A stretch of 64,000 nt of DNA from Chloroflexota bacterium (GCA_012516075.1 JAAYXE010000099.1:1-64000); one strand, 5' to 3'; numbered from the stretch's first letter, positions 33,468-43,264 are shown. The notes: generated from the letters alone by a model not told the origin. Translations and numbers: made by a program.

Positions 33468-33497
33468 AGGGCTGCCGGCTCTTCTGCCGGCAGCCCT
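33468..33497 (+). promoter_or_regulatory. GC-rich hairpin after binding-protein gene 2
   Basis: AGGGCTGCCGGC (33468-33479) pairs perfectly with 33486-33497 around a 6-nt loop, without a T tract. It parallels the hairpin at 29432-29460 and probably sets the binding-protein to permease ratio. Confidence 0.55.
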
Positions 33498-33595
33498 ATC
33501 GCTCTTAAATAATGGATTTGTCAAGGTTCCCGGCTGGTGTAATGTCCTTAATGCGACCATAGTGTATCTATTCCCCTGTTAATGAGGAGTCTGCC

Positions 33596-34789
33596 ATGGT
33601 TACGCTTCCCCAACGCGCAGAGCGGGAAAAAAACAATCCGGTCCAAACGGTGCTGATCTTTCTCGGTCGTCTCCTGCTGGCTTTTGCCATCCCTGTGATT
33701 GCATTTTTAATCCTTTACCAGGGGTTCCTTTTCCTGCGTGAAGGGGACGCGCCCAGATGGGTAATTACCGCCGTCGCCATTATCTGGGGCGTCGGTGGGA
33801 TTGCAGTTCTATATTTCATTTTCAACTGGCTGGTTGAACAGCTTCCCCTCCAGTGGAGAGTGCGTCTGCAGCCGTTTGTTTTCGTTGGCCCTGCCATGGC
33901 AATTCTGGCGTGGTACCTGGCACTGCCCGCCGTGCGCACGTTCTGGATCAGCCTCTTTGGCCGCAGTGGTCCCCCTAGTGTGGAACTCAGCCTGCTCTTC
34001 ACCTCGCCGCAAGAGTATTTTGCGATCTTATCGGCTCAATTTGTCGGTTTGAGAAATTACGTCGCGGTTTTCACCGACCGCCTGATGCGCGAGGCTTTTC
34101 GGAATAATATATTATTCTGGATAGTAATTGCAACTCCCCTGACCGTTGTCACCGGTTTGCTCATCGCTGTGCTGGCGGACCGCAGCGGTTTTGAGCGGAC
34201 GGCAAAGTCCATTATCTTTATGCCGATGGCGATCTCATTCGTCGGCGCCGGGGTGATCTGGAACTTTGTTTATGAGGTCAAGCCGGTTAATGTGGAGCAG
34301 ATTGGCCTGCTGAACGCGATCGTCGTCGCTCTGGGAGGCCAGCCGCAGGCCTGGCCGGCATTAACGTCGATCAGCCCCTGGAACAACCTGTTCCTGGTGG
34401 TGATCGTCGTCTGGCTGCAGGCCGGATATGCGATGGTGCTCTTTTCGGCAGCCATCAAAGGAATCCCCGAGGAACTGCTGGAAGCAGCACGAGTCGATGG
34501 CGCCAATGAAATTCAGATCTTTTTCCGCATCATGATCCCATACATTATGGGCACTATTATCACAGTGACGACTACCCTGGTGATTTTCACCCTGAAGATC
34601 TTTGATGTGGTCTGGGTGATGACCGGTGGCCAGTTTGGAACCGAGGTGATTGCCACCCAGTTCTACCGGCAGTCTTTCGTGGCCCGCAACGCCGGATATG
34701 GTTCGGCGATCGCAATCGTGCTGCTGATTGCGGTGATCCCGGTGATGATCTATAACCTGCGACAGTTCCGCCGCCAGGAGGCATTTTAA
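33596..34789 (+). CDS. Sugar ABC transporter permease (cassette 2, MalF-like)
   Basis: This 397-residue protein is longer than its paralogue at 29615. An N-terminal extension with two extra helices (about 22-45 and 57-78) precedes the shared core. The EAA loop is EELLEAARVDGANEIQIFFRI, followed by MTGGQFGTEVIATQFYRQ. It begins at ATG 33596 after GAGGAGTCTGCC. Only one base separates it from the next permease gene. It needs an ATPase encoded outside the window. Confidence 0.93.
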   Translation: MVTLPQRAEREKNNPVQTVLIFLGRLLLAFAIPVIAFLILYQGFLFLREGDAPRWVITAVAIIWGVGGIAVLYFIFNWLVEQLPLQWRVRLQPFVFVGPAMAILAWYLALPAVRTFWISLFGRSGPPSVELSLLFTSPQEYFAILSAQFVGLRNYVAVFTDRLMREAFRNNILFWIVIATPLTVVTGLLIAVLADRSGFERTAKSIIFMPMAISFVGAGVIWNFVYEVKPVNVEQIGLLNAIVVALGGQPQAWPALTSISPWNNLFLVVIVVWLQAGYAMVLFSAAIKGIPEELLEAARVDGANEIQIFFRIMIPYIMGTIITVTTTLVIFTLKIFDVVWVMTGGQFGTEVIATQFYRQSFVARNAGYGSAIAIVLLIAVIPVMIYNLRQFRRQEAF

Positions 34790-34790
34790 G

Positions 34791-35891
34791 ATGAACGCAC
34801 GTACCAAGAAGACTCTGAGTAAATTTCTGGTCAACGGCACCCTGGCCATCCTGGTAATCCTGTGGCTGATCCCCACTTTTGGCGTCTTTGTCTCCTCTTT
34901 CCGGGATCGTTTTGATATCCAAACTACCGGCTGGTGGAAGGTATTTCCCCACAAGGAATACGTTGTGACGCGCACGATCGACCCCCGCGAGGCCGGCCTG
35001 GACCCCGCCCAGCCCATGACGATCGAGGGGATAACCGCTACTTTTGAAGAAATGCGCCAGGGCATCACTGCGCCCGATGGGACACGGCTGATCTGGATCG
35101 GTAACAAACGCATCGGGCGGATTGAGGTGCAGGAGTACACGTGGGTGCTGAAAACCAACCTTACGCTGGACAATTACGAGCAGGTACTCCTGGGGAAAAG
35201 CTTTGAATACAAGCGGCCGGATGGTACGGTTGAGATTATTCCCGGCGATAACTTTTCCGGGGCTTTATTCAACAGCCTGGCGGTAACGATCCCTTCGACC
35301 GTAATTCCGATCCTGATCGCCGCTTTCGCCGCCTATGGTTTCGCCTGGATTGACTTTCCAGGCCGGCGCCTGATGTTTATCATTGTGGTTGCCCTGCTGG
35401 TCGTGCCGCTGCAGGTTGCACTGGTACCGATCCTGCGCGACTATGCAAAAATTCAGTTAAACGGCACTTTCCTGGCCATCTGGCTGGCCCATACCGGTTT
35501 TGGCCTGCCCCTGGCCATCTACCTGCTGTTCAACTACATCAGCAGCCTGCCGCGCGAGATTTTAGAATCAGCCTTTATTGACGGCGCCTCACACTTCACC
35601 GTTTTTCTGCGCCTGATCCTGCCGCTGTCCGTTCCAGCCCTGGCATCCTTTGCCATCTTCCAGTTCCTGTGGGTATGGAACGACTATCTGGTCGCCCTGA
35701 TTTTTATGGGCGGCAATCCCGATTTTCAGGTAGTCACCATGCGGCTGGCCAATATGGTCGGTGACCGCGGGCAGGACTGGCATTTGCTGACCGCCGGGGC
35801 ATTTGTTAGTATGATGCTGCCTCTGGTGGTGTTCTTCTCGCTGCAGCGCTATTTTGTGCGCGGTCTGATGGCCGGTTCGGTGAAAGGCTGA
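34791..35891 (+). CDS. Carbohydrate ABC transporter permease (cassette 2, MalG-like)
   Basis: This 366-residue protein has the six-helix permease core and the EAA loop ESAFIDGASHFTVFLRLILPL. It ends LQRYFVRGLMAGSVKG, nearly identical to the paralogue at 30586. Between helix 1 and helix 2 it carries an insertion of roughly 80 residues (about 45-150), rich in charged and beta-prone sequence, that should lie outside the membrane and could touch the binding protein. The ribosome site CGCCAGGAGG sits at the end of the previous gene. Confidence 0.93.
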   Translation: MNARTKKTLSKFLVNGTLAILVILWLIPTFGVFVSSFRDRFDIQTTGWWKVFPHKEYVVTRTIDPREAGLDPAQPMTIEGITATFEEMRQGITAPDGTRLIWIGNKRIGRIEVQEYTWVLKTNLTLDNYEQVLLGKSFEYKRPDGTVEIIPGDNFSGALFNSLAVTIPSTVIPILIAAFAAYGFAWIDFPGRRLMFIIVVALLVVPLQVALVPILRDYAKIQLNGTFLAIWLAHTGFGLPLAIYLLFNYISSLPREILESAFIDGASHFTVFLRLILPLSVPALASFAIFQFLWVWNDYLVALIFMGGNPDFQVVTMRLANMVGDRGQDWHLLTAGAFVSMMLPLVVFFSLQRYFVRGLMAGSVKG

Positions 35892-35951
35892 TCCTCACGC
35901 GATCCGCCTGCTTCTGTCTGTGAGTGGTGCGCGTTAATACAGGTATACGGT

Positions 35952-36443
35952 TTGGTCAGGTCCCTGTTTTTGAGAATCCTCTCTTTCGACTGGGCGTTCT
36001 GGTTTCTGTGGGTGATGGCAACCACCCTGGGTTGGCTCCTGGGGTGGTTGTTGTTGCCGGGTATCGCGCTGCTGGCTGCAGGGATCGGTGCCGGTTTTAT
36101 GCAGTGGCTGATTCTGCAGCAAAGGATTTCACAACCCGTGCGCTGGTTCTGGTCGACTGCGGCCGGATGGGGCGTGGGGTGCCTGGTTGTGCTTTTCGGT
36201 CTGCCGGCCGAACTGGATATGTTTTCCGGGGTGATCCTGGGGCTGGCGGTGGGAACCGCGCAGTGGATAATATTACGTAACGAATTACAATGGACAGGCT
36301 GGTGGGTGGTGTTCAGCATTATGGCCTGGACAACCGGCCTCCACCTCCTGCCCGGACTGCTGATGACGGGGATTTCGGCCGGCGGTCTGACGGGCCTGGC
36401 CTTAGAAATCCTGATGCGGAATCCGAAACCGGCAGGTCATTAG
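35952..36443 (+). CDS. Small polytopic membrane protein with repeated GxxQWxxL units
   Basis: This 163-residue protein has about five helices. Two similar units occur: GFMQWLILQQRISQPVRWFW and GTAQWIILRNELQWTGWWVV, pointing to internal duplication. I know similar proteins only as uncharacterised ones. The start is a TTG with poor ribosome-site support, so the N-terminus is uncertain. It lies between the second ABC cassette and trehalose synthase on the same strand and may be co-transcribed. Confidence 0.55.
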   Translation: MVRSLFLRILSFDWAFWFLWVMATTLGWLLGWLLLPGIALLAAGIGAGFMQWLILQQRISQPVRWFWSTAAGWGVGCLVVLFGLPAELDMFSGVILGLAVGTAQWIILRNELQWTGWWVVFSIMAWTTGLHLLPGLLMTGISAGGLTGLALEILMRNPKPAGH

Positions 36444-36577
36444 TGGGCGTGTGCTCCCATCTGCGGTTAGCTGGCAGCAGAAGCTGGCTCGGCTTCTGCT
36501 GGATTACACTCTGCTGCTGCCCATACCGATTCTGTAAGTAAAAGCAGTAAAAAACATCTCAATAGATAGGAAGCACT

Positions 36578-38218
36578 ATGAAAGACGAACTCTGGTATAA
36601 GGACGCTGTTTTTTATCAGGTATATGTCCGTGCATTTTTCGACAGCAATGCAGACGGCCACGGCGACCTGGCCGGACTGACCCAGAAGCTGGACTACCTG
36701 AAGGACCTGGGAGTGGACTGCCTGTGGCTGATGCCAATCTACCCGTCACCTCTAAAAGATGACGGGTACGACATCAGCGATTTTTACGGCATTTACCCCA
36801 CTTATGGTGATGTGAAGGATTTCAAAGCGCTGCTGGATGCGGCCCACAAGCGCGGCATGCGGGTGATTACAGACCTGGTGCTCAATCACACCTCAGATCA
36901 GCACCCCTGGTTCCAGGCTGCGCGCAGTGATCCCAACTCGCCTTACCGCGATTATTACGTCTGGAGCGACACCGATCAGAAGTATAAGGAAGCACGCATC
37001 ATCTTTCTTGACGTGGAGAAGTCGAACTGGACCTGGGACGAAGCCGCCGGCCAGTATTACTGGCACCGCTTTTATTCCTCTCAGCCAGACCTGAACTACG
37101 ATAACCCGGCGGTTCAGGAGGAAATGATCAACGTCATGAAGTTCTGGCTGGATATGGGGATTGACGGTTTTCGCTGTGATGCGGTCCCCTATCTGTTCGA
37201 GCGCGAAGGCACCAACTGCGAGAACCTGCCGCTCACTCATGAGTATCTGAAGCGCCTGCGGCGCTTTATGGATGAGCACTATCCGGGCAGGATTATGCTG
37301 GCAGAGGCGAACCAGTGGCCGCAGGATGTGATCCAGTATTTTGGCAGCGGCCGGGACGAGTTTCATATGGGCTTCCACTTCCCATTGATGCCGCGTATTT
37401 TTATGGCTTTGAAACGCGAAGAACGCGAACCGTTGGTCTGGATTCTGGATCAGACCCCTGATCTGTCCGAATATACCCAGTGGTGCATTTTCCTGCGCAA
37501 TCATGACGAACTGACACTGGAAATGGTCACCGAAGAGGAGCGGCAGTGGATGTGGGAGCAGTATGCGCCCGAGCCGCGCATGCGGCTGAACCTGGGAATC
37601 CGCCGGCGGCTGGCGCCCCTGCTGGATAACGACCGCGGCAAACTGGGTCTGGCGTATTCACTGCTGTTCACCATGCCGGGGTCTCCCATTATTTATTATG
37701 GTGACGAGATCGGCATGGGAGACAATATCTGGCTGAAGGATCGCGATGGGGTGCGCACGCCGATGCAGTGGTCGAATACGAATAACGCAGGTTTCTCAGA
37801 CGCGGATGCGGAGAAATTATATGCCCCGGTGATCGAGGGACCAGTCTATGGGCCTGAAAGGGTCAACGTCGCCGACCAGATCAATGACCCCGATTCACTG
37901 CTGAACATGGTCCGCCACATGATTTCAGTCCGCAAGCAGTATCCTGTATTTGGCTGGGGAAAGTTCACGTGGGTGTTTGGCGAAGCGCCATATGATTCAT
38001 CCGCAGTCTGCGCTTATCTAAGGCACCATGAAAACGAACGTGTCCTGGTTGTGCATAACTTCTCCGGCTCTTCTCAGTCCGTCGTACTGCGTCCCCCGAT
38101 TGAAATTCAGGCCGCCGTTCCGGTTGACCTGCTGACCGGGAAAACGTATACGCCGTTTGAGGACAACCGCCTCAAGCTTGATCTGGCTCCATACCAGTAT
38201 CTCTGGCTGCGGCTCTAA
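36578..38218 (+). CDS. treS: Trehalose synthase / maltose alpha-D-glucosyltransferase (GH13)
   Basis: This 546-residue GH13 protein has the four alpha-amylase regions: DLVLNH (99-104), GFRCDAVPY with nucleophile Asp201, LAEANQWP with acid/base Glu243, and RNHDELT with Asp310. The stretch [21 protein letters not shown] is typical of TreS, which interconverts maltose and trehalose. No maltokinase domain is fused. The N-terminus [19 protein letters not shown] and the C-terminal all-beta domain are normal. ATG at 36578 follows ATAGGAAGC. Its position after the sugar ABC cassette suggests that maltose or trehalose is the imported sugar. Confidence 0.9.
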   Translation: MKDELWYKDAVFYQVYVRAFFDSNADGHGDLAGLTQKLDYLKDLGVDCLWLMPIYPSPLKDDGYDISDFYGIYPTYGDVKDFKALLDAAHKRGMRVITDLVLNHTSDQHPWFQAARSDPNSPYRDYYVWSDTDQKYKEARIIFLDVEKSNWTWDEAAGQYYWHRFYSSQPDLNYDNPAVQEEMINVMKFWLDMGIDGFRCDAVPYLFEREGTNCENLPLTHEYLKRLRRFMDEHYPGRIMLAEANQWPQDVIQYFGSGRDEFHMGFHFPLMPRIFMALKREEREPLVWILDQTPDLSEYTQWCIFLRNHDELTLEMVTEEERQWMWEQYAPEPRMRLNLGIRRRLAPLLDNDRGKLGLAYSLLFTMPGSPIIYYGDEIGMGDNIWLKDRDGVRTPMQWSNTNNAGFSDADAEKLYAPVIEGPVYGPERVNVADQINDPDSLLNMVRHMISVRKQYPVFGWGKFTWVFGEAPYDSSAVCAYLRHHENERVLVVHNFSGSSQSVVLRPPIEIQAAVPVDLLTGKTYTPFEDNRLKLDLAPYQYLWLRL

Positions 38219-38241
38219 TCACTTCATTTAGAAGGGCAGTC

Positions 38242-38284
38242 GAGATGGGCGGCATCAAACCACCAGGCCGCCCGTCTCCTTTTA
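38242..38284 (+). terminator. Terminator after treS
   Basis: GAGATGGGCGGC (38242-38253) pairs with 38267-38278, with one T-G pair, followed by CTTTT. It closes the ABC-treS transcription unit. Confidence 0.7.
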
Positions 38285-38318
38285 AAGTGCCTGTTATTCA
38301 TTAATATTAGGAGAATGT

Positions 38319-38426
38319 ATGACACTTTTCAGCTTTATAGATGATTTTCGTCCATTGTGGAGATATTCGAACTCTGCCAAAATAATAAACGATGCTTGGA
38401 AACCCGTCTTGATCAATGGAAGGTGA
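38319..38426 (+). CDS. Possible 35-residue small protein upstream of fhs
   Basis: ATG at 38319 is preceded by TAGGAGAATGT, a good ribosome site, and opens a 35-codon frame beginning [16 protein letters not shown]. It stops six bases before the fhs start codon; the stop overlaps the fhs ribosome site (GGAAGGTGAG). It has an aromatic N-terminal half and a short C-terminal half. It could be a leader peptide coupled to fhs translation or a genuine small protein. I recognise no family. Confidence 0.35.
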   Translation: MTLFSFIDDFRPLWRYSNSAKIINDAWKPVLINGR

Positions 38427-38431
38427 GAAAA

Positions 38432-40357
38432 ATGCTGAAAAACCCCAGTGTACACGGTACCCGGCCGTTCACCCCTACGAAGCTCAAACTTCGCAACCCG
38501 GTGCCGTCGGATATCGAAATCGCTCAGGAAGCAGATATCAAACCCATAACCCAGATCGCAGAAGAAGTGGGTTTACTGCCCTCCGAACTCGAACTGCACG
38601 GGGACTATATGGCCAAAGTGCGGCTGGAAGTTCTGGAGCGGTTAAAAGACGTCCCGAATGGTAAATACATTGATGTGACCGCGATCACACCTACTCCGCT
38701 GGGAGAAGGTAAAAGCACGACGATGGTTGGCCTCAGCCAGGCGTTAGGGGCACACCTGGGGAAGCGCGTGTTCACCTGCATCCGCCAGCCAAGTCAGGGT
38801 CCCACTTTTGGCATCAAAGGCGGAGCTGCCGGTGGCGGTTACAGCCAGGTGATTCCCATGGAGGATTTCAATCTCCATCTCACCGGCGATATTCACGCCA
38901 TCACGGCAGCCAACAACCTGCTCGCGGCAGCCATCGATGCCCGGATGTTCCACGAGTCGCGCCAGAGCAACGAACAGCTGTTTGACGCACTTTGCCCTCC
39001 AAACAAAGAAGGAAAGCGCAAATTCTCTCCTTCCATGCTGCGGAGATTGAAAAAACTGGGGATCGACAAAACGGATCCCAATGATCTGACTGCAGAAGAA
39101 CGCGCGCGCTTCGCACGGCTGGATATCGACCCGGACAGCATTACCTGGCGCCGGGTGATCGATACCAACGATCGCTTCCTGCGCGAAATCACGATTGGCC
39201 AGGGCCCGGAGGAAAAAGGCTTTACCCGCCGGACCGGCTTCGATATTACGGTTGCCAGCGAAATCATGGCTATCCTGGCGCTGACCACCGACCTGGCCGA
39301 TATGCGCGAGCGCTTTGGCCGTATTGTGATCGGCACAAGCTGCGCCGGTGAAGCCATCACCGCCGAGGATCTGGGTGTCGCCGGAGCGATGACGGTTTTG
39401 ATGAAAGATGCCATCAAACCGACCCTGATGCAAACGCTCGAAGGCACCCCGGTCTTTGTACACGCCGGGCCGTTCGCGAATATTGCCCATGGAAACAGCT
39501 CCATTATTGCCGACCGTATTGCGCTCAAACTCGCCGATTACGTGGTGACGGAGTCAGGCTTCGGTGCCGACATTGGTATGGAAAAGTTCTTCAATATCAA
39601 ATGACGCTACTCCGGTTTTGTCCCCAATGTCGTCGTCCTGGTAGCCACGGTGCGCGCTCTGAAGATGCACGGCGGCGGCCCGAAGGTTGTGGCAGGTAAA
39701 CCGCTCGATTCAGCCTATATCGAGGAAAATCTGGACCTGCTGCGCAACGGCCTCTGCAACCTGGAAGCGCACATCAAGAATGCCCTGCGCTTCGGCGTAC
39801 CGGTCGTGGTTGCGATAAACTCTTTTGCCACCGATACAGAAGCTGAGATCGAACTGGTGCGCAAGGCAGCCATCGAAGCCGGAGCGGAGGATGCGGTGGT
39901 CAGCACGCACTGGATGGAAGGCGGAGCAGGTGCTGTGAAACTGGCTGAGGCGGTGGTCGCTGCTGCAGAAAAGCCGAGCAACTTCCAGTTCCTTTACCCG
40001 CTGGATATACCGATCAAAGAGAAGATCGAGATCATCTGCAAAGAGATCTACGGCGCAGATGGCGTCGATTATCTGCCGGAAGCGGAAGAAAAAATCGAAA
40101 CCTACACCCGCCTGGGCTTCGATAAGCTGCCCATCTGCATGGCCAAGACTCACCTGAGCCTGAGTCATGACCCGAACCTGAAGGGCGTCCCCAAGGGATT
40201 CCGTGTTCCCATCCGCGATATCCGCGCCTCCGTCGGTGCCGGGTTCCTGTACCCGCTGCTGGGCACGATGCGCACCATGCCCGGCCTGCCGACCCGACCG
40301 GTCTTCTATGACGTTGACCTGGATCTTGAGACCGGGCGCGTTGTCGGATTGTTCTAA
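38432..40357 (+). CDS. fhs: Formate-tetrahydrofolate ligase interrupted by an in-frame UGA
   Basis: The two parts together make a 641-codon enzyme that forms 10-formyl-THF from formate, THF and ATP. The architecture is the longer, eukaryote-like (MTHFD1 C-terminal domain) type. The P-loop is [12 protein letters not shown]. Other motifs are [36 protein letters not shown], and after the break [10 protein letters not shown] and [15 protein letters not shown]. Codon 391 is TGA (39602-39604), in EKFFNIK-*-RYSG. Homologues carry Cys there (IKCRYSG). Frame, codon use and conservation continue for 250 more codons to a normal end. The UGA may be a nonsense mutation, a sequence error or recoded as selenocysteine. 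The start at ATG 38432 has AAGGTGAG upstream. Confidence 0.85.
39602..39604 (+). other. In-frame TGA at conserved cysteine codon of fhs
   Basis: The frame reads AAA-TGA-CGC where homologues encode Lys-Cys-Arg. TGA differs from both Cys codons (TGC, TGT) at one base, and UGA is also the selenocysteine codon. By eye I find no strong bacterial SECIS hairpin with a G-bearing loop 16-37 nt downstream. The best local pairing is GCTAC (39606-39610) with GTAGC (39641-39645). TGA is an ordinary stop elsewhere in the window, so a genome-wide code change is unlikely. Confidence 0.8.
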
Positions 40358-40373
40358 CAACGACCAGTGAACG

Positions 40374-40410
40374 AAAAGAGGGCTTTCGAAATGGCGAAAG
40401 CCCTCTTTTT
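40374..40410. terminator. Terminator between fhs and tilS
   Basis: AAAAGAGGGCTTTCG (40374-40388) pairs perfectly with 40395-40409 around a 6-nt loop, ending in a T run. It serves both convergent genes. Confidence 0.9.
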
Positions 40411-40431
40411 ATCCGGTCCGGCGGAAACCGG

Positions 40432-41898
40432 CTAGATCGATTTACCCGAAACCAGGCGGAGATGAACGACGCGGCGTGTGCCCTCCCGCACCCGGAAAGG
40501 ATGCCCCAGCCGAAAACCGGGGATCCAGACGATCCGGCCACCCGAACAGACCAGGGGCCAGCGCCGGCGCAGGGCTTCGGGCAGTTTTACGTTAATAAAG
40601 AAGTCCGCCACTTTCGTCTGGTGGCCCTGCATACCCAGCGGAGCAAAGCGATCACCGGGCCGGCGCGGGCGGACCACAAGCGGAAGCACCAGTTCATCTG
40701 CGTCGACCCAGGCCTGAAGCGGATCGTCATTCTCCGCTGCCCGGTCGTGCATAAAATCCGGTTCTTCAACGGATAGTGCTTCCAGCTTCCAGTTTCCTTC
40801 AAGGTTAATCGACCCGGGGACAGGGAGCGGATATTCGCTATCTGAAGGGAGCTGGGGCCAGGTATCGCAGGCATCCAGGAATGAGCTGACGGCAGTCTCC
40901 GGCAGCAGTGCATCCCATTCGGCCACCCAGAGACGGTTTCCTGAGGTGCGCAGCCTCAGGCCGGCGACCAGGTCTCGCTGACCGCTGCGGGATGGGGACT
41001 GTAGAAAGGCCAGCGCCCGCTCAATGGTTTCAAAGCCAATATCGCGCAGCCCCGGCCGCAGCACGCCGATGGCACGCCGCAGGATCCGGCGCTGGACCGC
41101 AACAGGCTGCTGGAGGAGCAGTTCTCTGTCCAGCGTCAGGTAATTTGAGGTTTCCGAGATCAGGCAGGACTGCCACACACCATCGACCATCATTTCAAGT
41201 GCGGCATTGTCTGCGCGCAGCACATCCGCTGTCCGCCAGATCACCTGCCTGACGTTCGGGTTGTATTGTTTCAGGTAGGGAATGAGCTCGTGCCGCAGGC
41301 GGTTGCGGTAGATGCGGGTATCCAGGTTGCTGGAATCCTGTGAGGGATGCAGGTCGTGCTCGCGGTGATAAGCGTCGATTTCTTCTCGCCAGATGTCCAG
41401 AAGCGGGCGTACGAGGGGAATCGTCTCGCTCCAGGGGTTCGGCAGGGAGCGGTAGCTCATACCCTGGAGCCCATCCAGGCCTGCACCTCGCAGGAAGTGC
41501 ATCAGCACCGTTTCAACCTGATCATCGGCTGTATGGGCAACAGCAACGGCCTGCGCCTGAACTTTTTCGGCCTCCCGGAATAAAAAGCGGTAGCGGATGA
41601 TGCGAGCTGCTTCCTCAATCGACAGATTTTTGTCTGCAGCATAGGCCCCGGCATCCTCTGAACTGCTGACAAACGGAATGTTCAGCCGTTGTGTGAAAGC
41701 TTCCACGCTGCGTGCTTCTTCATCCGCTTCGACGCGCAAACGGTGGTTCAGATGGGCGGCCACCACGGGAAGCCCAAGCCGCTGTAAAACATGCAGCAGA
41801 AAGAGGCTGTCTGGGCCTCCGGACACACCTATCAAAACTGTTGAGTTGAAATCAACCTGACAGTGACGGTTAAGATTGTTAGCGACATGTTCCAGCAT
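40432..41898 (-). CDS. tilS: tRNA(Ile)-lysidine synthase
   Basis: This 488-residue enzyme adds lysine to C34 of the AUA-reading tRNA-Ile. The PP-loop is GVSGGPDSLFLL (24-35). It has the AHLNHRLR and DKNLSIEEAARIIRYRFL motifs, VAVAHTADDQVETVLMHFLRGAGLDGL, and the C-terminal TilS domain with RPRRPGDRFAPLGMQGHQTKVADFFI. The frame opens further upstream, but homology and the usual start place the N-terminus at the ATG ending at 41898. No ribosome site is visible, and a minus-strand TATAAT lies 10 nt upstream, so the mRNA leader must be very short. Confidence 0.95.
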   Translation of the reverse strand: MLEHVANNLNRHCQVDFNSTVLIGVSGGPDSLFLLHVLQRLGLPVVAAHLNHRLRVEADEEARSVEAFTQRLNIPFVSSSEDAGAYAADKNLSIEEAARIIRYRFLFREAEKVQAQAVAVAHTADDQVETVLMHFLRGAGLDGLQGMSYRSLPNPWSETIPLVRPLLDIWREEIDAYHREHDLHPSQDSSNLDTRIYRNRLRHELIPYLKQYNPNVRQVIWRTADVLRADNAALEMMVDGVWQSCLISETSNYLTLDRELLLQQPVAVQRRILRRAIGVLRPGLRDIGFETIERALAFLQSPSRSGQRDLVAGLRLRTSGNRLWVAEWDALLPETAVSSFLDACDTWPQLPSDSEYPLPVPGSINLEGNWKLEALSVEEPDFMHDRAAENDDPLQAWVDADELVLPLVVRPRRPGDRFAPLGMQGHQTKVADFFINVKLPEALRRRWPLVCSGGRIVWIPGFRLGHPFRVREGTRRVVHLRLVSGKSI

Positions 41899-41908
41899 AG
41901 CAATGAAG

Positions 41909-41914
41909 ATTATA
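41909..41914 (-). promoter_or_regulatory. -10 element of tilS
   Basis: Perfect TATAAT on the minus strand, 10 nt before the tilS ATG. The -35 region is poor. The transcript would have a leader of only about 3-5 nt. Confidence 0.45.
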
Positions 41915-42095
41915 ATTGAAGAGATTCTAGATCCTGTGTTTACAGGTCTTCCCAGTCTGGTTTCGAATAAAATGATTCGCAGCCCGACATCACACCTGAC
42001 CGTCATCATTCCAGGCTTGTAAGGAACAACAGAGGGGCCCAACCCCTGGGGTTCGCGTCCTTACTCGGGGCCTGAAAACATACCTGGAGGTACTA

Positions 42096-43238
42096 TTGGC
42101 AGAAAGAATCCTTATCATCGATGACGACCTGGATACCTTAAAGCTGGTCAGCATGATGCTGGAGCGAAACGGGTATGAAACCGTAACCGCTGACACCGGC
42201 CCCCAGGGACTGCAGATGGCCCGGACCGAGAAACCGGACCTGATCATATTGGATGTAATGATGCCCCAGATGGATGGTCTCGAGGTCTCCCGTCTGCTGC
42301 GAAGAGATGAGATTACTCGCGACATCCCGATTATTATGTTCACGGCGAAGAGCCAGGTGGATGACAAGATCCTCGGGTTTGAAGCGGGAGCAGACGACTA
42401 CCTCACCAAACCAACCCAACCGCGCGAACTTGTCGCCCACATCAAAGCAGTGCTGGCGCGCAGCCGGAAAGCAACGCGAGAACAAGAGCCGCCAGCCGGC
42501 CCCCGCGGCAGCCTGATCGGCGTGATCGGTGCGCGCGGCGGTCTGGGTATCTCCACGCTGGCACTCAACCTGGGGATCGCCCTTAAAGAGCAGGAAGAAA
42601 AGGATGTGATTGTCGCCGAGTTTCGACCGGGTCAGGGGACGATCGGGATGGAACTGGGTTACCCGCGCTCTGATGGGCTGGCCCAGCTGATGAAAATGAA
42701 ACCGGAAGAAATCAACGCGCGGAGTGTGGAGAACGCACTGATCACCCACCCCTCTGGTGTACGTTTTCTCCTGGCTTCTATCCGGCCGCGCGAGGCGCAG
42801 TATGCCATGCAGGCGGCCAATTTTGAAGCGATCGCGCGTCACCTGCCCTTCCTGGCCCAGTACGTCCTGGTCGATCTGGGTCCATCCATCCCCCCGCTGA
42901 CGGAGAAAGTCGCGCCGCTTTGCGACCGGATCCTGGTTGTCGTAGAACCTGTCCCGCAGACCCTTGAACTTTCGAAAATCCTGATCGACGATCTGCTTGG
43001 GCTAGGGGTTGGAGATGGGCGAATAACGGTTGTGTCCATTAACCGGGTAAGATCTGGAATTCAGCTCTCCTGGAGTCAGGTGCAGGAACAGCTCGGACGC
43101 AGCCTGGCCGTGATCTTCACCCCTGCGCCGGAACTGGCCTATCAGGCTGCAACGAACCATGTACCGATGATCACCCAGCAGCCTGGAAGTCTGACCGCAC
43201 AGCAGTTTTCAAAACTGGCTGAGCAAATTGTCCTGTAA
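42096..43238 (+). CDS. Response regulator receiver fused to ParA/CpaE-like ATPase
   Basis: This 380-residue protein has an N-terminal receiver domain (1-120) with phospho-acceptor Asp53 (ILDVMMPQMD), acidic pair DDD at 10-12 region and Lys105 (LTKPTQ). A ~15-residue linker leads to a MinD/ParA-type ATPase domain (137-380) with a deviant P-loop, GARGGLGIST (145-154), and the Walker B-like YVLVDLGPS. The layout matches CpaE/TadZ-type proteins that localise pilus machinery, but no tad genes are adjacent. TTG start at 42096 follows GGAGGTACTA. The GAF histidine kinase two genes downstream is a possible partner. Confidence 0.88.
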   Translation: MAERILIIDDDLDTLKLVSMMLERNGYETVTADTGPQGLQMARTEKPDLIILDVMMPQMDGLEVSRLLRRDEITRDIPIIMFTAKSQVDDKILGFEAGADDYLTKPTQPRELVAHIKAVLARSRKATREQEPPAGPRGSLIGVIGARGGLGISTLALNLGIALKEQEEKDVIVAEFRPGQGTIGMELGYPRSDGLAQLMKMKPEEINARSVENALITHPSGVRFLLASIRPREAQYAMQAANFEAIARHLPFLAQYVLVDLGPSIPPLTEKVAPLCDRILVVVEPVPQTLELSKILIDDLLGLGVGDGRITVVSINRVRSGIQLSWSQVQEQLGRSLAVIFTPAPELAYQAATNHVPMITQQPGSLTAQQFSKLAEQIVL

Positions 43239-43264
43239 CAAATCTAACCCTGAAGCTTTTTCGG

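Noticed and set aside
39602..39660. Possible SECIS element after the fhs UGA
   Set aside because: The available pairings (GCTAC/GTAGC with a long loop, and a 3-bp TTG/CAA stem) do not give a 4-16-bp stem with a G in the first two loop bases at the right distance. Not called as a feature.
39650..40357. Second half of fhs as an independent gene starting at GTG 39650
   Set aside because: It begins inside a conserved strand, has no ribosome site and is the C-terminal part of the same enzyme in the same frame.
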